This document shows, one piece after another, positions 1 through 18,308 of a stretch of 64,000 nucleotides of DNA (position 1 is its first letter; each line of letters opens with the position of its first letter). Source of the DNA: Maea johnstoni (lineage: Eukaryota; Annelida; Polychaeta; Spionida; Magelonidae); assembly GCA_963942565.1 (NCBI GenBank), contig OZ012685.1:44335046-44399045 (forward strand). The letters run 5' to 3'. The translations under genes were made by a program, and so were the position numbers. A model generated the notes under the pieces. The model made no database searches, was not told the origin of the DNA, and was given only the letters and a program-made list of their open reading frames with translations.

Positions 1-7713
<7,713 letters not shown>

Positions 7714-8330
7714 GGGAATCTCTGTGGTGGCCATATAAGGGAGTTTGTATCCATATAAGGAAACCGGCATGACACAGTCCTAGTGCTCAGTCTCTGCACT
7801 GATCTTTCCATATAAGGGAATCTCTGTGCCTGCCACATAAGGGAGTTTGTATCCATGTAAGGAAATCGACATGAAACAGTCCTAGTGCTCAGTCTCTGCA
7901 CTGATCTTTCCACAAAAGGGAATCTCTGTGGTGGCCATATAAGGGAGTTTGTATCCATATAAGGAAACCAGCATGGCACAGTCCTAGTGTTCAGTCTCTG
8001 CACTGATCTTTCCATAAAAGGGAATCTTTGTGGTGGCCATATAAGGGAGTTTGTGTCTGTATAAGGAAACTATGGTCTTTGAATATAAGGGAATCGCTGT
8101 CCTATCAATACAAGGGAATCTCTGTGCCATCTATATAAAGGAGTTGGTATCCATATAAGGAAACCGGCATGATACAGAGGTAGTGCTCATTCTCCACACT
8201 GATCTTTCCATATAAGGAAATCTCTCTGCCATCCATGTAACAGAGTTTGTACTCTGTCCCAACCCGGAAATCTGTATTCTGTGTCATCCATATAAGGAAC
8301 TCTCCACCCTGTACCATACATATAGAGGTA

Positions 8331-9216
8331 TTTGACTCGTGTTTATGAGAGGCTCCTGAACTAGAGTTTTAATTGACTCCCTTAGTATGGAACTTCCTCA
8401 TTCCTTGTGAAGGTCATCGCTTTCACAACTCCAAGCTCTAGATGGCTCCAATGCTGCCATGTGCATACTTAAAAGATTTTTCTTTCAAAAAGGTTTATCA
8501 CGTAAATATCTTATAAAAATCAAATTTGAAAAAGTAAATTGAACTTCTCATATATAAACTATTTAAATACAAAAACCTTAAGTAGATGGTAATTACAGAT
8601 TCTTAAAATGCACTTTGAAGCAAATATTAACCTTTTCCAATTGTTAAATGAACTATGAGGCATCGGGCAATTAGGTATACCTGTTTTAGGTGAGATATTG
8701 GCTACAAAGCCTGTTCATGCATCATTTAAATAGTATGTCTATATTGAATTGTCACAACATGCTGCAACACACAGGTTTGCAATATTTCTTATCTACTATT
8801 GGGGGATGAGCTACTAGCCAAATAATGCATAATCCCCAGTCCCCACTAACTTATTTTACCATATCTCAAAATAGAATATATCTAGCATGGTGATTTATAC
8901 TGCACTTTGATTATTTATTGGTTCTGGGGACCTAACATTTTTATGAAATTCTAAATAAAAATCTAATTGCTTTTTCTGACTCATTTAAACTAAAATCGTC
9001 CACATATAGGTACAGTGCTTGCTTTGCCTCCCTTAAACACTCTATATGTCATTGTTATAGTGGCTAAACGTTGCTAGTGGTGCTGGTTGCAAAATATAAA
9101 TGATTAATTGCACTAAATTTCTAGCAGCTTGGATGTACGGTCACTTATTATCTAACCTCGATTTTCAAAACACTGCCTAATAACCTCTGGTGGTCATTAG
9201 CAACTTTCTCACATTC
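8331..9216. other. Spacer, no gene seen
   Basis: AT-rich sequence 3' of the RINT1 array. I see no convincing exon, splice pair or repeat. It could include 3' UTR of RINT1; no clear polyadenylation site was fixed. Confidence 0.5.
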
Positions 9217-9290
9217 CCAGGCCGGGATTGGAATCAGGGCAGTAATGACAGCAAGCTGTCAGACCACTTAGTCATCGGGGTAGACCCCTA
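9217..9290 (-). repeat. tRNA-like (SINE head) sequence
   Basis: Read on the minus strand, CCCCGATGACTAAGTGG is followed by a CAGCTTGCTGTC stem-loop-like part and GATTCCAATCC. These resemble the A box (TGACTAAGTGG), an anticodon arm and the B box of a pol III promoter. It does not fold as a clean functional tRNA by eye, so a decayed tRNA-derived SINE or tRNA pseudogene is more likely than a working tRNA. Confidence 0.45.
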
Positions 9291-9327
9291 CCTACCTTAG
9301 AATAGCAAAGGATGCCATTCCATAGAG

Positions 9328-9537
9328 TTAACCCTCATCCTGCGTTGGGCTAATTTTGCCAATACAAAATGGTGCAAAATACCTGAAAGATGACTAAAAT
9401 CCTGGCACATGGGTACTCAGCTGAGAGTACTCAGAGCGGGCTATACAATGAATACCTACATGACCGGGTTTAGATGGTTTTCAGAAATCTTTGCGTCCTT
9501 GTGCTTTGGTCGAAAGTAGCCTCAGCATGGGAAGAAT
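9328..9537. mobile_element. TTAACCCT MITE-like repeat, copy 1
   Basis: Starts TTAACCCTCATCCTGCG and ends near CCTCAGCATGGGAAG. It is similar along its length to 9668-9877: shared GGGTACTCA, GAGAGTACTC, AATGAATACC, AATCTTTGCG and AAAGTAGCCTCAGCAT. The ends are roughly inverted (AACCCTNATGCTG versus CAGCATTGAGAGGGTAA). Non-coding. Confidence 0.65.
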
Positions 9538-9667
9538 TAGAGCATGGTAAACGCACTCATCACTGGAGTGCACACAGTCTGACCACTCTGAATGAAGCTC
9601 ATCAATTGAGTTATATTTGTAAAATAATCAATAAGGAATTGTAAAATCCAACAAGGATGACTTTCAT

Positions 9668-9877
9668 TTAACCCTTATGCTGCTGGATGCTAATTTTACA
9701 ATACAAAAAGTTGCAGAAAAGCTGAAAAATTACTGAAACCCTAGCAAATGGGTACTCATATGAGAGTACTCCATAAGAGCTATCCAATGAATACCAACAC
9801 AGTAGGGTTTAGGTGTTTTCCAAAAATCTTTGCGCTTTGTGCTTTGGATAAAAGTAGCCTCAGCATTGAGAGGGTAA
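9668..9877. mobile_element. TTAACCCT MITE-like repeat, copy 2
   Basis: Second copy of the family at 9328-9537. It begins TTAACCCTTATGCTG and ends CAGCATTGAGAGGGTAA, a near-inverse. A third, partial copy lies near 61885-61998. Confidence 0.65.
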
Positions 9878-10384
9878 AATATTTCTTAAAGTGTTATTAA
9901 ATGCTATTAAGATATTTTCGTATGTGTCAGACCATGGGAAAGGGTTAAGTGTACATTCCTTGTAGTACACTTCATCTTCTGTTCCCCCGTTTATTTGAAC
10001 TTGTGATAATAATTGAAGGGCAATCAAAGAAAATAGGTTTACTCAAGGATCCAAACAGCCTCATCTCTATCTGAATGCGATTACAAAATTATTATGATTG
10101 TCATCTATTAATCCTTTAAAGAAAACTAGCTAGCCTCTTTATAAAAGGTTACACATGCTATTTACATGTACATAGAGAGAATAAACAAATTATTGAACTA
10201 TATATTTTGTGTGAATTTCTAAGTTTTTATGGTGATTGCATTTTCTGTTTGTCATTTTGTGTCGTTTCCCTAAATTTCCACTTCATTTATATTGGATCTC
10301 CCATCTATTAAAGGGAGATGGATATTAATAAAAGATTGAGAGTAATTCCACATTCTAATTGCATGTACATTTGAACTGGCTAGA

Positions 10385-10614
10385 TTAACCCATTAACACT
10401 CAGAGTGGCCAAAACAGCCCTGACGATTTGATAAATATCTTACCTACAGAAGCATTTTCCGGAAAACATTTGAAGGGGAAATGTTGATCAGAAGCAAAAT
10501 ATCAACTCTCCTTCAAATATTTTGGGAACTTTTGTTTTATACCCAAGTTATTTTCAAAAGTGTGAGAGTAGCAGACAATATTTTCCAAAGTACCTCCGAG
10601 TGAGAATGGGTTAA
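10385..10614. mobile_element. 230-bp TTAA-bounded MITE (TTAACCCATT family)
   Basis: Starts TTAACCCATTAACACTCAGA and ends GAATGGGTTAA, with TTAA at each end as in piggyBac-type targets. The core contains the inverted pair CATTTGAAGGGGAA and CTCCTTCAAATATTTT. The same core and ends recur at 30921-31151 and, decayed, near 32070-32296. Confidence 0.75.
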
Positions 10615-11156
10615 GCATCTCTGTACATTGAGTAACTGCATACATTGAACCATTTCATTCCTCAGCATCCGTTTGCCCACTAGGAAAGTATACTGGGCAC
10701 CTGACTGCCTTGAGCACATGTCCACGATGCTAATATAGGGCTGCAGTGCATTTAGAATGAGCAGATGTAGATGCAGACATTTTGAGGACATGTTTGCTTT
10801 TGAAGGAGAAGAACATCGCCATCAGCCTAAATCTGGGAAATATGGTATATTTACAATCATACTTCGTTTGTGAAAAGGTGGGTGGGTTTGTTGTCCCATC
10901 CTAAACCAAGCCTCCTGCTTTTGTAATAGAAATTATCAGTTTAGGTTCCTGGTACAACCAATTTGAAACTTGAACTTAAACTTAAAATTATGATGTCGAT
11001 ACTCTAACCCTAAGTGTGATTCTAGTGTTAAATTGTGTGTTAAATACAAAAAAAGAGGTGTCAGTTTCATCTATGCAGGACTCCTGACTGTTGTGAGATT
11101 TTGAATTGTGATATTCGGAAAGACAGGCAAATACATCAGTTTCATAAAGATATATA

Positions 11157-11162
11157 TTTATT
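11157..11162 (-). terminator. Candidate polyadenylation signal
   Basis: AATAAA on the minus strand, about 130 nt beyond the stop codon of the gene ending at 11293. It is the best-placed signal for that transcript. Confidence 0.5.
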
Positions 11163-11292
11163 AAGGTAAAATATTGAAGTCCCTATAAAAGGACTACACC
11201 AGTTAGTCTACTCTTAATTGCTGCTTAGATTGACTTCTCAAAGGTTGAATATTGTTTAAAGTATATGTGGTTTATGTATATTTCCTGGAATC

Positions 11293-13077
11293 TCAATATT
11301 TGCAATTGACAATCCTGTTCAATGTGAATGTGGTATATGTGTGGAATTCGCAGTTTGTGGTAACTTGTTCTCTCCTTACCAAGAAGTCACCGGTCACCTT
11401 GTAACATCTGTAATGGAAATCACTGGGCATTTCGGATTTGAAATAGTTTGGTATTTTTTCTCCTAGTAGTTCCTCCATCTTGCCCTTGTCAATTGCTGTA
11501 TCAGAGTTGGGCTTATAGTTGTTTGTTTCTTTCAGCAACCTGTATTTCTCCTTCCGCATAATTTGTTCTGCTATTGATGCAAGTGCTGCTTCATCAGGGG
11601 GAGGTTCCTTCGGTTCCTCCTCCTCCACTTTCTTTTTCGTGCCGTACATGAGCTTGTACAATTTTTCATTCTTTGCCCAAGATGGCTCTTTCTTTTTCAG
11701 CCTGCTTATACTGTACTGCATATTGAGCTTTCCCACATCGAAGACTTTTTTGCCTCTATGCTTTGTTGTCATTTTAGACCGACTCAGAGAGACACCTCTT
11801 ATTATTTTTGATTTGGGAGGTAATAGGTTTGATGAATGGCTGGTTACCTTTTCAGTATTTTCACTCAACACCCTCTCTTTGCCCATTTCTGATTCCTTTT
11901 TTCGGCATTCCATCCTTTCATTGCTGTATGATAAATTCAGTTTGGTAACATTAAAGTCGTCCTCTTCAGGCTTCTTGGTGGTATCTCCGTTTTCTGTGTT
12001 TGCCAGCAAAGAGGGCTCTTTGGAACTATCTGACAGCTTATCGCTCACTGATTTTGGCTGATTCTGCTCTGTAGTAAAAAGCACAGCCTGTCTACCCTTT
12101 ACATCAGGAAGCAACAAGGGTCTAGTACCTTGGTGTGCAAGTGCCTTTGACTTGAGGGATTGTTGAAGTTTCTCAGCTGCTTTTAGCGGTCTCCGGGCAC
12201 CAGAGCCACCTGTGTCATCCTCATCATCTTCCTCTAACATATCAGCAAAGGTATACTGGTTTACATCTGTCACAGGTGATGGAGCCTTGACAGCCTTGGG
12301 TTTATTCCTAGCTGTATGTTTAAAGGAGAATCTTTGTAAGGAAGAAGCAATGTTTTCTACTGATTTGCGGTCAAGTTCCAGTTTTATCAGTGATTCAGGA
12401 AGCAGCGAGAACTTGTGATTTTGCAATAACCATCTTATTTCATCAGATTTGTTATGTTTGAGCTTGTTGGCCAGGATAGCATGTGAGTCTATTTCTGGAC
12501 TGCTCGGTTTGCCAGACAATTGAGATTTCTCTGCTGAAGTACACTTTATACAAGGGATATCTGGCTGCTTAGCATGTACCTTCTCACTTACACTGAGACC
12601 CTCTTCACACTCCGCAGTACTTTCTCTTATAACATCATCTGAATTCGTTTTCTCTGATACCTTAGATTCAGTTGCAGCAGGGGAGGAATGGAAATCTTCC
12701 GAATATTCTGCTGAAGCTGTCTCTCTCGACCACTCTGCCAACTTTCCATCCACGCCCTCTGATATATCTGAGGGAACCGTTGTCCCTGCTGTGGCTAACT
12801 CAGACGCCTGTCTTGCCTTGTCCTGTGCTGGTATGAGGTAGGAGGACCAGTCAGCGGCCATGTCCATGTGATCCGGGGGAGGACCTGAGAGGTTTCCTGA
12901 AGGAGTGCCAGCTCCCCAAGAGGAGTGCCACATGGAGAGTCCATTGCTCCACGCGTCCTCCTCGTCAGATGACGACTTGTCAAAGCCATCCTGTGATGCG
13001 GCCTCTTCCAGGGCCAAGGCACTGGTACCATAATAGGTGAAAGTGATCTTCATCTTCTCAGTGATCTCAACCACAGC
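11293..13077 (-). CDS. Unrecognised protein, large terminal exon (594 aa)
   Basis: An open exon of 594 codons plus stop, starting after a good acceptor (CTCTTTGCAG, then GCTGTGG) in phase 0. The protein begins AVVEITEKMKITFTYYGTSA, then is acidic and serine-rich (SSSDEEDAW), long and probably disordered. It has a stretch DMLEEDDEDD, a basic KKHRGKK-like region near HRGKKVFDVGKLNMQYS, and a better-ordered C-terminal part (LYKLMYGTKKK; IPNYFKSEMPSDFHYRCY; GDFLVRREQ). I do not recognise the family. The donor of the exon at 22366-22565 is also phase 0 on the same strand and is the likely partner, giving a protein of at least 660 aa. Plus-strand ORFs at 11519-12061 and 12212-12418 are antisense shadows. 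Confidence 0.75.
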   Translation of the reverse strand, partial: AVVEITEKMKITFTYYGTSALALEEAASQDGFDKSSSDEEDAWSNGLSMWHSSWGAGTPSGNLSGPPPDHMDMAADWSSYLIPAQDKARQASELATAGTTVPSDISEGVDGKLAEWSRETASAEYSEDFHSSPAATESKVSEKTNSDDVIRESTAECEEGLSVSEKVHAKQPDIPCIKCTSAEKSQLSGKPSSPEIDSHAILANKLKHNKSDEIRWLLQNHKFSLLPESLIKLELDRKSVENIASSLQRFSFKHTARNKPKAVKAPSPVTDVNQYTFADMLEEDDEDDTGGSGARRPLKAAEKLQQSLKSKALAHQGTRPLLLPDVKGRQAVLFTTEQNQPKSVSDKLSDSSKEPSLLANTENGDTTKKPEEDDFNVTKLNLSYSNERMECRKKESEMGKERVLSENTEKVTSHSSNLLPPKSKIIRGVSLSRSKMTTKHRGKKVFDVGKLNMQYSISRLKKKEPSWAKNEKLYKLMYGTKKKVEEEEPKEPPPDEAALASIAEQIMRKEKYRLLKETNNYKPNSDTAIDKGKMEELLGEKIPNYFKSEMPSDFHYRCYKVTGDFLVRREQVTTNCEFHTYTTFTLNRIVNCKY

Positions 13078-13207
13078 CTGCAAAGAGAGGTGTTACATTC
13101 TGTGTAAGTTGGAGAGACAATATGGGTATGAAGTGGAACCTCTGGGATGTGAATACCTTAGTTTGTGCGAAAGTGTTCACGTTGTATGTTCACGCATCAG
13201 TGGTATT

Positions 13208-13480
13208 TTTCGGGGGGGGGGGGCACTTGGGTATTTAGGGGGGCGCATACGTTTGTTATCAAAATTTAAAAATACCCCTAAAGCACTGATTTCTGGCCAA
13301 AAAAGCACCCTTATTTTAATAAAAACGCTGACTTTTTCCACTGAATAAACACCCCTTCTTTTATCAAAACACTGACATTGGATGAACGGGAACACGTATT
13401 TTAACTTTAGATTTGATAATCCTCTGCGTGTTTAACGGCAGCAAGTGGCGGCAGCAAACTCGGAAGCCTATTTCACGAAA
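13208..13480. mobile_element. Poly-G-ended repeat, copy A (partial)
   Basis: A G tract followed by GCACTTGGGTATTTAGGGG, then a segment shared with 23443-23982 and, inverted, with 25500-25957 (shared motifs include TAAAGCACTGATTTCTGGCC, CACTGACATTGGATGAACGG and ACACGTATTTTAACTTTAGA). The right part is not recognisable here, so this is a truncated copy. It lies in the intron of the unrecognised minus-strand gene. Confidence 0.7.
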
Positions 13481-13861
13481 GTCGGATAATGGGTTAGCTA
13501 GCTAACTGCAAGCTTACCACAGGCTAGCCATCTAAATTCGGTTTCACAAAGAATCCTAAGCCCGGGGGGGGGGGGGGCTAAATATTTTAAAGGAAATTTA
13601 GATGTTCACATTAAATTCACAATCTCTCATTGTTTATTTTTGTTAAATTTGATTGCCTAAGTCTCTTAAGGTATCGGTTTACGATTTATTGAGAATGGAT
13701 AAAACTGTATTCTCATTCAGTAGACATTTTACATTTGGAGATGTTTTGTACATTTCTCATGTAAGAGCCACTTCTAAGTCATTCCGTTTTTATACTCCTC
13801 TCCCATGCATGAGAGGAAAAGATGTAGCGAAACCTGCTTAAGTCAAATTCCTTTAGGCCTA

Positions 13862-15106
13862 GATGGTAATTATGATTACATTAGCTTAAAAAGAACATTG
13901 GTTTCCGGGACCAAAAGATCATTATAAGTTTATGAAGATATTCAACTACACTGGTGCTGTACATAGCTAAACGGTAGTGAGAACACTGCCGCCATAGTGC
14001 ATTACCTAAACTAATATAATGGGGGGTTTGTCCTGGGGGGATATTGTCCGGGGGGATATTGTCCTGATACCATTGCTATATATCTATGCAGGCCTTTACA
14101 AATAAAAAGAAATATTGGTAATGTATATAACCAAATAACACAATTTAAATGCGTTTTTCTTTTAAATCCACTATTGGCAAAACGGTTTTTACTTGTAATC
14201 TAGTTGACTGCGTGGGGAAAATGCGGTTACGGATCCAAAACAAACAAACAAATAAACAAACAAACAAACAAAACCTCTCTGCCTATGGTCTGCTGGTATA
14301 ACGTACATGTATATGGACTCGAAACCCGCTAATACGCATAAAAACTTTATTGGCCCTGCATAGTTAAAAAAAGATCTATGTCATTGACTCCGTTTAATTC
14401 CAAAACCTGCTTAAGTCAAATTCCTTTAGGCCTAGTTGGTAATTATGATTACATTAGCTTAAAAAGAACATTGGTTTCCGGGACCAAAAGATCATTATAA
14501 GTTTATGAAGATATTCAACTACACTGGTGCTGTACATAGCTAAACGGTAGTGAGAACACTGCCGCCATAGTGCATTACCTAAACTAATATAATGCTTCCC
14601 GAAGTATAGAATGCCTCGAGCAGCAGTAAAATCATTATAGTATTCCCTTCTCATAAAACATTCTCAAGAAATTATATGTTTTGGAATTAAACGGAGTCAA
14701 TGACATAGATCTTTTTTAACTATGCAGGGCCAATAAAGTTTTTATGCGTATTCGCGGGGTTCGAGTCCATATACATGTACGTTATACCAGCAGACCAGAG
14801 GCAGAGAGGTTTTGTTTGTTTGTTTGTCTGTTTGTTTTGGATCCTTAACCGCATTTTCCCCATGCGGTCAACTAGATTACAAGTAAAAATCGTTTTGCCA
14901 ATAGTGGATTTAAACGAAAAACGCATTTAAATTGTGTTATTTGGTTATATACATTACCAATATTTCTTTTTATTTGTAAAGGCCTGCATAGATATATAGC
15001 AATGGTATCAGGACAATATCCCCCCGGACAATATCCCCCCGGACAATATCCCCCCAGGACAAAACCCCCCTGGACAAAATCCCCCCGTTCCAATATCCCC
15101 CCGGAC
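13862..15106. mobile_element. Foldback element with G-rich termini
   Basis: Sequence 14025-14404 is repeated as its inverse at about 14676-15060: arms of about 380 bp around a spacer of about 270 bp. The spacer (14439-14593) is itself a direct copy of 13862-14022 just outside the left arm. The outer ends of the arms carry tandem GGGGGGATATTGTCC motifs (left), or the inverse GGACAATATCCCCCC (right, 15010-15106). A CAAA/CAAACAAACAAA microsatellite lies in each arm. No ORF of note. The same G-rich end pattern occurs at 22118-22215. Confidence 0.8.
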
Positions 15107-15886
15107 TAGTGTTCGGAATCTGTCACAATTTTCAAGATCGATCATCGGTCCATCTGAACGACCGATGATCGATTAATAATCGAAGTTGTATATGCGCAGT
15201 TTTCCTTTGGTAGTCTTGGCTTGTTCAAGGGTTATTGGCTCCATTTTTGTAAAGGAGCTAATCTAACTCTCTTTAAAGTTTAAATACCCCTTGAACCCCT
15301 TAGTTTTACTTGTTACAGTACTGCTTAATATCAATTAAGATTGTGCAGGCTTAAGTGGTGTCTCTCACTTGAACAAAAGGCAGTTTCTAGATACAATATA
15401 TGGTCTCGGTGAACTAATTCCAAAGCTGACGGGTGAATTTCAGCTGTGGTATGACAAAAATGCTTAGCTAGCTCCAAAACTAGTCATCCTTTCACACCTA
15501 AAGTTGTTATTATTTTGATCAGAACATTCTCCTCTTTTAAATTAAGCCAAAAAAATTAGGGGTCATATCGTGATTTTTTTTTCTATGGGCCACGATAGGT
15601 CAGAGTGACAGATTGGCCCTCTGGTGGCCAAAGTCAGAAACGAGTCAGCATACAAACAAACTCGATCACTTCCAGCTTGGTATTCATACGCCCGAGCAAC
15701 AAACTTCACTTAATGGGCAAAAAACAAAAGCCCAGTCCCTACCCATTCCAAAAATACCATATTTGTGGAATAAAGTTGTATATTTCTCCATTTATAGGCC
15801 TCAATCGTCCCTACCCCCAGTTTTAATAGGGACTATGCAATGGTACTACTCGGATGGATACACCATTTAGTTCACCGAGACCTTAT

Positions 15887-18308
15887 TATTACCCTCTATA
15901 TTAAAAACACATTTTCAGGAGAAGTCACTGGTTCCTGCTGACTCTTCTCCAGTCATTTTAGTTATGCTTGAATTGAGATGAAGAACCAGCTCTTAACATT
16001 TCCCAACAAAAGTATTACATTACAACAGTTATCAACCCTTTAATAGACAGATAAAAATAGTATACCACTAACTAACTTCAAATGTGTTTTTATATCGTGG
16101 CATACGCAAAGTAAATAATTTTCGAAAATGTGACCCAATCACGGTCGACGAATGACAAATGCGGGACTGTGCTCTATTAATAGCCATGAGCGGCGATAAA
16201 AGATGCAAATACACCCACAGAGGTGTAAAAGGTACCTAATTCGGTAATGTGACAAAATCATGAATATTTCTTTCAATAGAAATATTCTAAACTATTTACA
16301 ATTTCGATAAAGTTAAAGTTGAACAGTTTTATTCAATCAAATAACTTGCAAAAGTTAATTAGGTCAACTACTCTAAGCACATTACTGTACTCCAATCTAC
16401 CTATATAAATAGCATCATTGGGATTGTTAAGGTAAGCACAACCGATGGTTGTTGCGCTTCCCTGGGCTCCCTTCCGATTCGTCATCAGATTGGGAGCGCG
16501 AGGGGATTGCTAATTATGAGTGAGGGTGTGTCGGTGGTTCGCCCCGATACCCTCCACTGACCTTGACCGTGGCCTGCCGTTTGGACCACGGCCCTGTCCG
16601 AATTTTGAGTCCCTGCTGGGGCATGAAAGATTGATGCCTTTGACATAAAAGCAAGTGGAGGATTGGTTACCCTATCATCCACACCTAATTGCATGCGCCC
16701 TAGCAGCAACTTGACAGAAAAACTGACCAAAAATGAAAATTCAAAATTTAAGTTTTAGTGTGTTCCTGAGCGGCAGCGTAAGCAGGGTCTACCAACTGCA
16801 AGATCGCATTAGCATGCGATACCTTCACTACCCTAACCCCGAGAATACTCGTAGCATTAAGAAATTACGAACAAATATGTAAATTTAACTGAATGACCAA
16901 AGTTCGTGGAGGATAACTAAGACGACTGCCAATGACATGAGCTTCAGCCGGTTTAGCATCTCATTTATTAATTTCATATCTGATAGCTGAGCTTTTTGAA
17001 CTTTTGGTACATAAGTTAGGTAGCCCTACGTGTGTGGTCGCAGGGATATCTGTGTGCTCTAATATTTATTTCATTAAACGAATTGCCGAACGAAAAAAAA
17101 GGATTTCTCTAATTCCTCTACCTGTTACAACTGCCGAAATACGCCCTAGCCGCAATTTGGCAGAAAAAACTGACAAAAAATGAAAATTCCAAATTCTGGT
17201 CTCAACGTGTTCCTGAGCGGCAGCACAGGCAGGGTCTACCAACTGCAAGTTCGCAGTTCGTGTAGAATGTGATACCTTCACTATTCTACCCTGGAGAATA
17301 CTCGTAGTTTCATTAAACGAATTGCCAAACGAAAAAAAAAGATTTCTCTAATTCCTCCACCTGTTACAACTGCCGAAATACGCCCTAGCCGCAATTTGGC
17401 AGAAAAACTGACAAAAAATGAAATTCCAAATTCTGGTCTCAACGTGTTCCTGAGCGGCAGCACAGGCAGGGTCTACCAACTGCAAGATCGTAGTTCGTGT
17501 AGAATGCGGTACCTTCATTACCCTACCCTCGAGAATACTCGTAGTTTCATTAAAAGAATTGGCATACGAAAGAAAAAGGATTTCTCTAATTTCTCCACCT
17601 GTTACAACTGCCGAAATACGCCCTAGCCGCAATTTGGCAGAAAAAACTGACAAAAAATGAAAATTCCAAATTCTGGTCTCAACGTGTTCCTGAGCGGCAG
17701 CGCAGGCAGGGTCTACCAACTGCAAGATCGTAGTTCGTGTAGAATGCGGTACCTTCATTACCCTACCCTCGAGAATACTCGTAGTTTCATTAAAAGAATT
17801 GGCATACGAAAGAAAAAGGATTTCTCTAATTTCTCCACCTGTTACAACTGCCGAAATACGCCCTAGCCGCAATTTGGCAGAAAAAACTGACAAAAAATGA
17901 AAATTCCAAATTCTGGTCTCAACGTGCACAGGCAGGGTCTACCAACTGCAAGGTCGTAGTTCGTGTAGAATGCGATACCTTTACTACCCCACCCTCGAGA
18001 ATACTCGTAGCGTTATGAAATTACGAACAAATATGTTAATTTTACTGAATGACCAGAGTTTGTGGAGAATAACAGGGCGGGTACTTTCCAGTTAATTACA
18101 AATTTATAAATCAATAGTTGTTGCTTTGTTTTTATTTTTGCATTTCCACCATTTGAAATTAGCCCAAAGTATGCCTTTATTAGGCAGATATAACATGTAC
18201 CTGGATGGTAGTTCTAACGATAAATATGAAACCATACTAAATATGAAATCACTTTAGTTAAGTTTCAGATAGCCAGAGGTCGCCACCTGACATTCTCTGC
18301 CGTGTTGT
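15887..18308. repeat. 2.42-kb tandem duplication, copy A
   Basis: The segment starting TTATTACCCTCTATATTAAA recurs 2422 bp further on with very few differences (for example, identical 81-codon antisense frames at 16485 and 18907). The near-identity implies a recent duplication or an assembly duplication. Its right part holds the 240-bp satellite units. The final part includes GGGCGGGTACTTTCCAGTT, a degenerate form of the Helitron-like end seen at 42759. Confidence 0.9.
17068..18010. repeat. About 240-bp satellite units inside copy A
   Basis: Units of about 238-241 bp start near 17071, 17310, 17547 and 17788. Each contains AATTGCCAAACGAAAAAAAA, CAACTGCCGAAATACGCCCT, AGCCGCAATTTGGCAGAAAA, TTCCTGAGCGGCAGC and ACTCGTAG. 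Short frames on both strands are produced by the repeat and are not genes. Similar internal tandem repeats are common in non-autonomous Helitron-related elements. Confidence 0.85.

Noticed and set aside
11519-12418. Plus-strand frames of 180 and 68 codons
   Set aside because: Antisense shadows of the 594-codon exon.
15010-15106. Telomere-like G-rich repeat
   Set aside because: The motif is GGGGGGATATTGTCC, not TTAGGG, and it occurs as inverted termini of elements.
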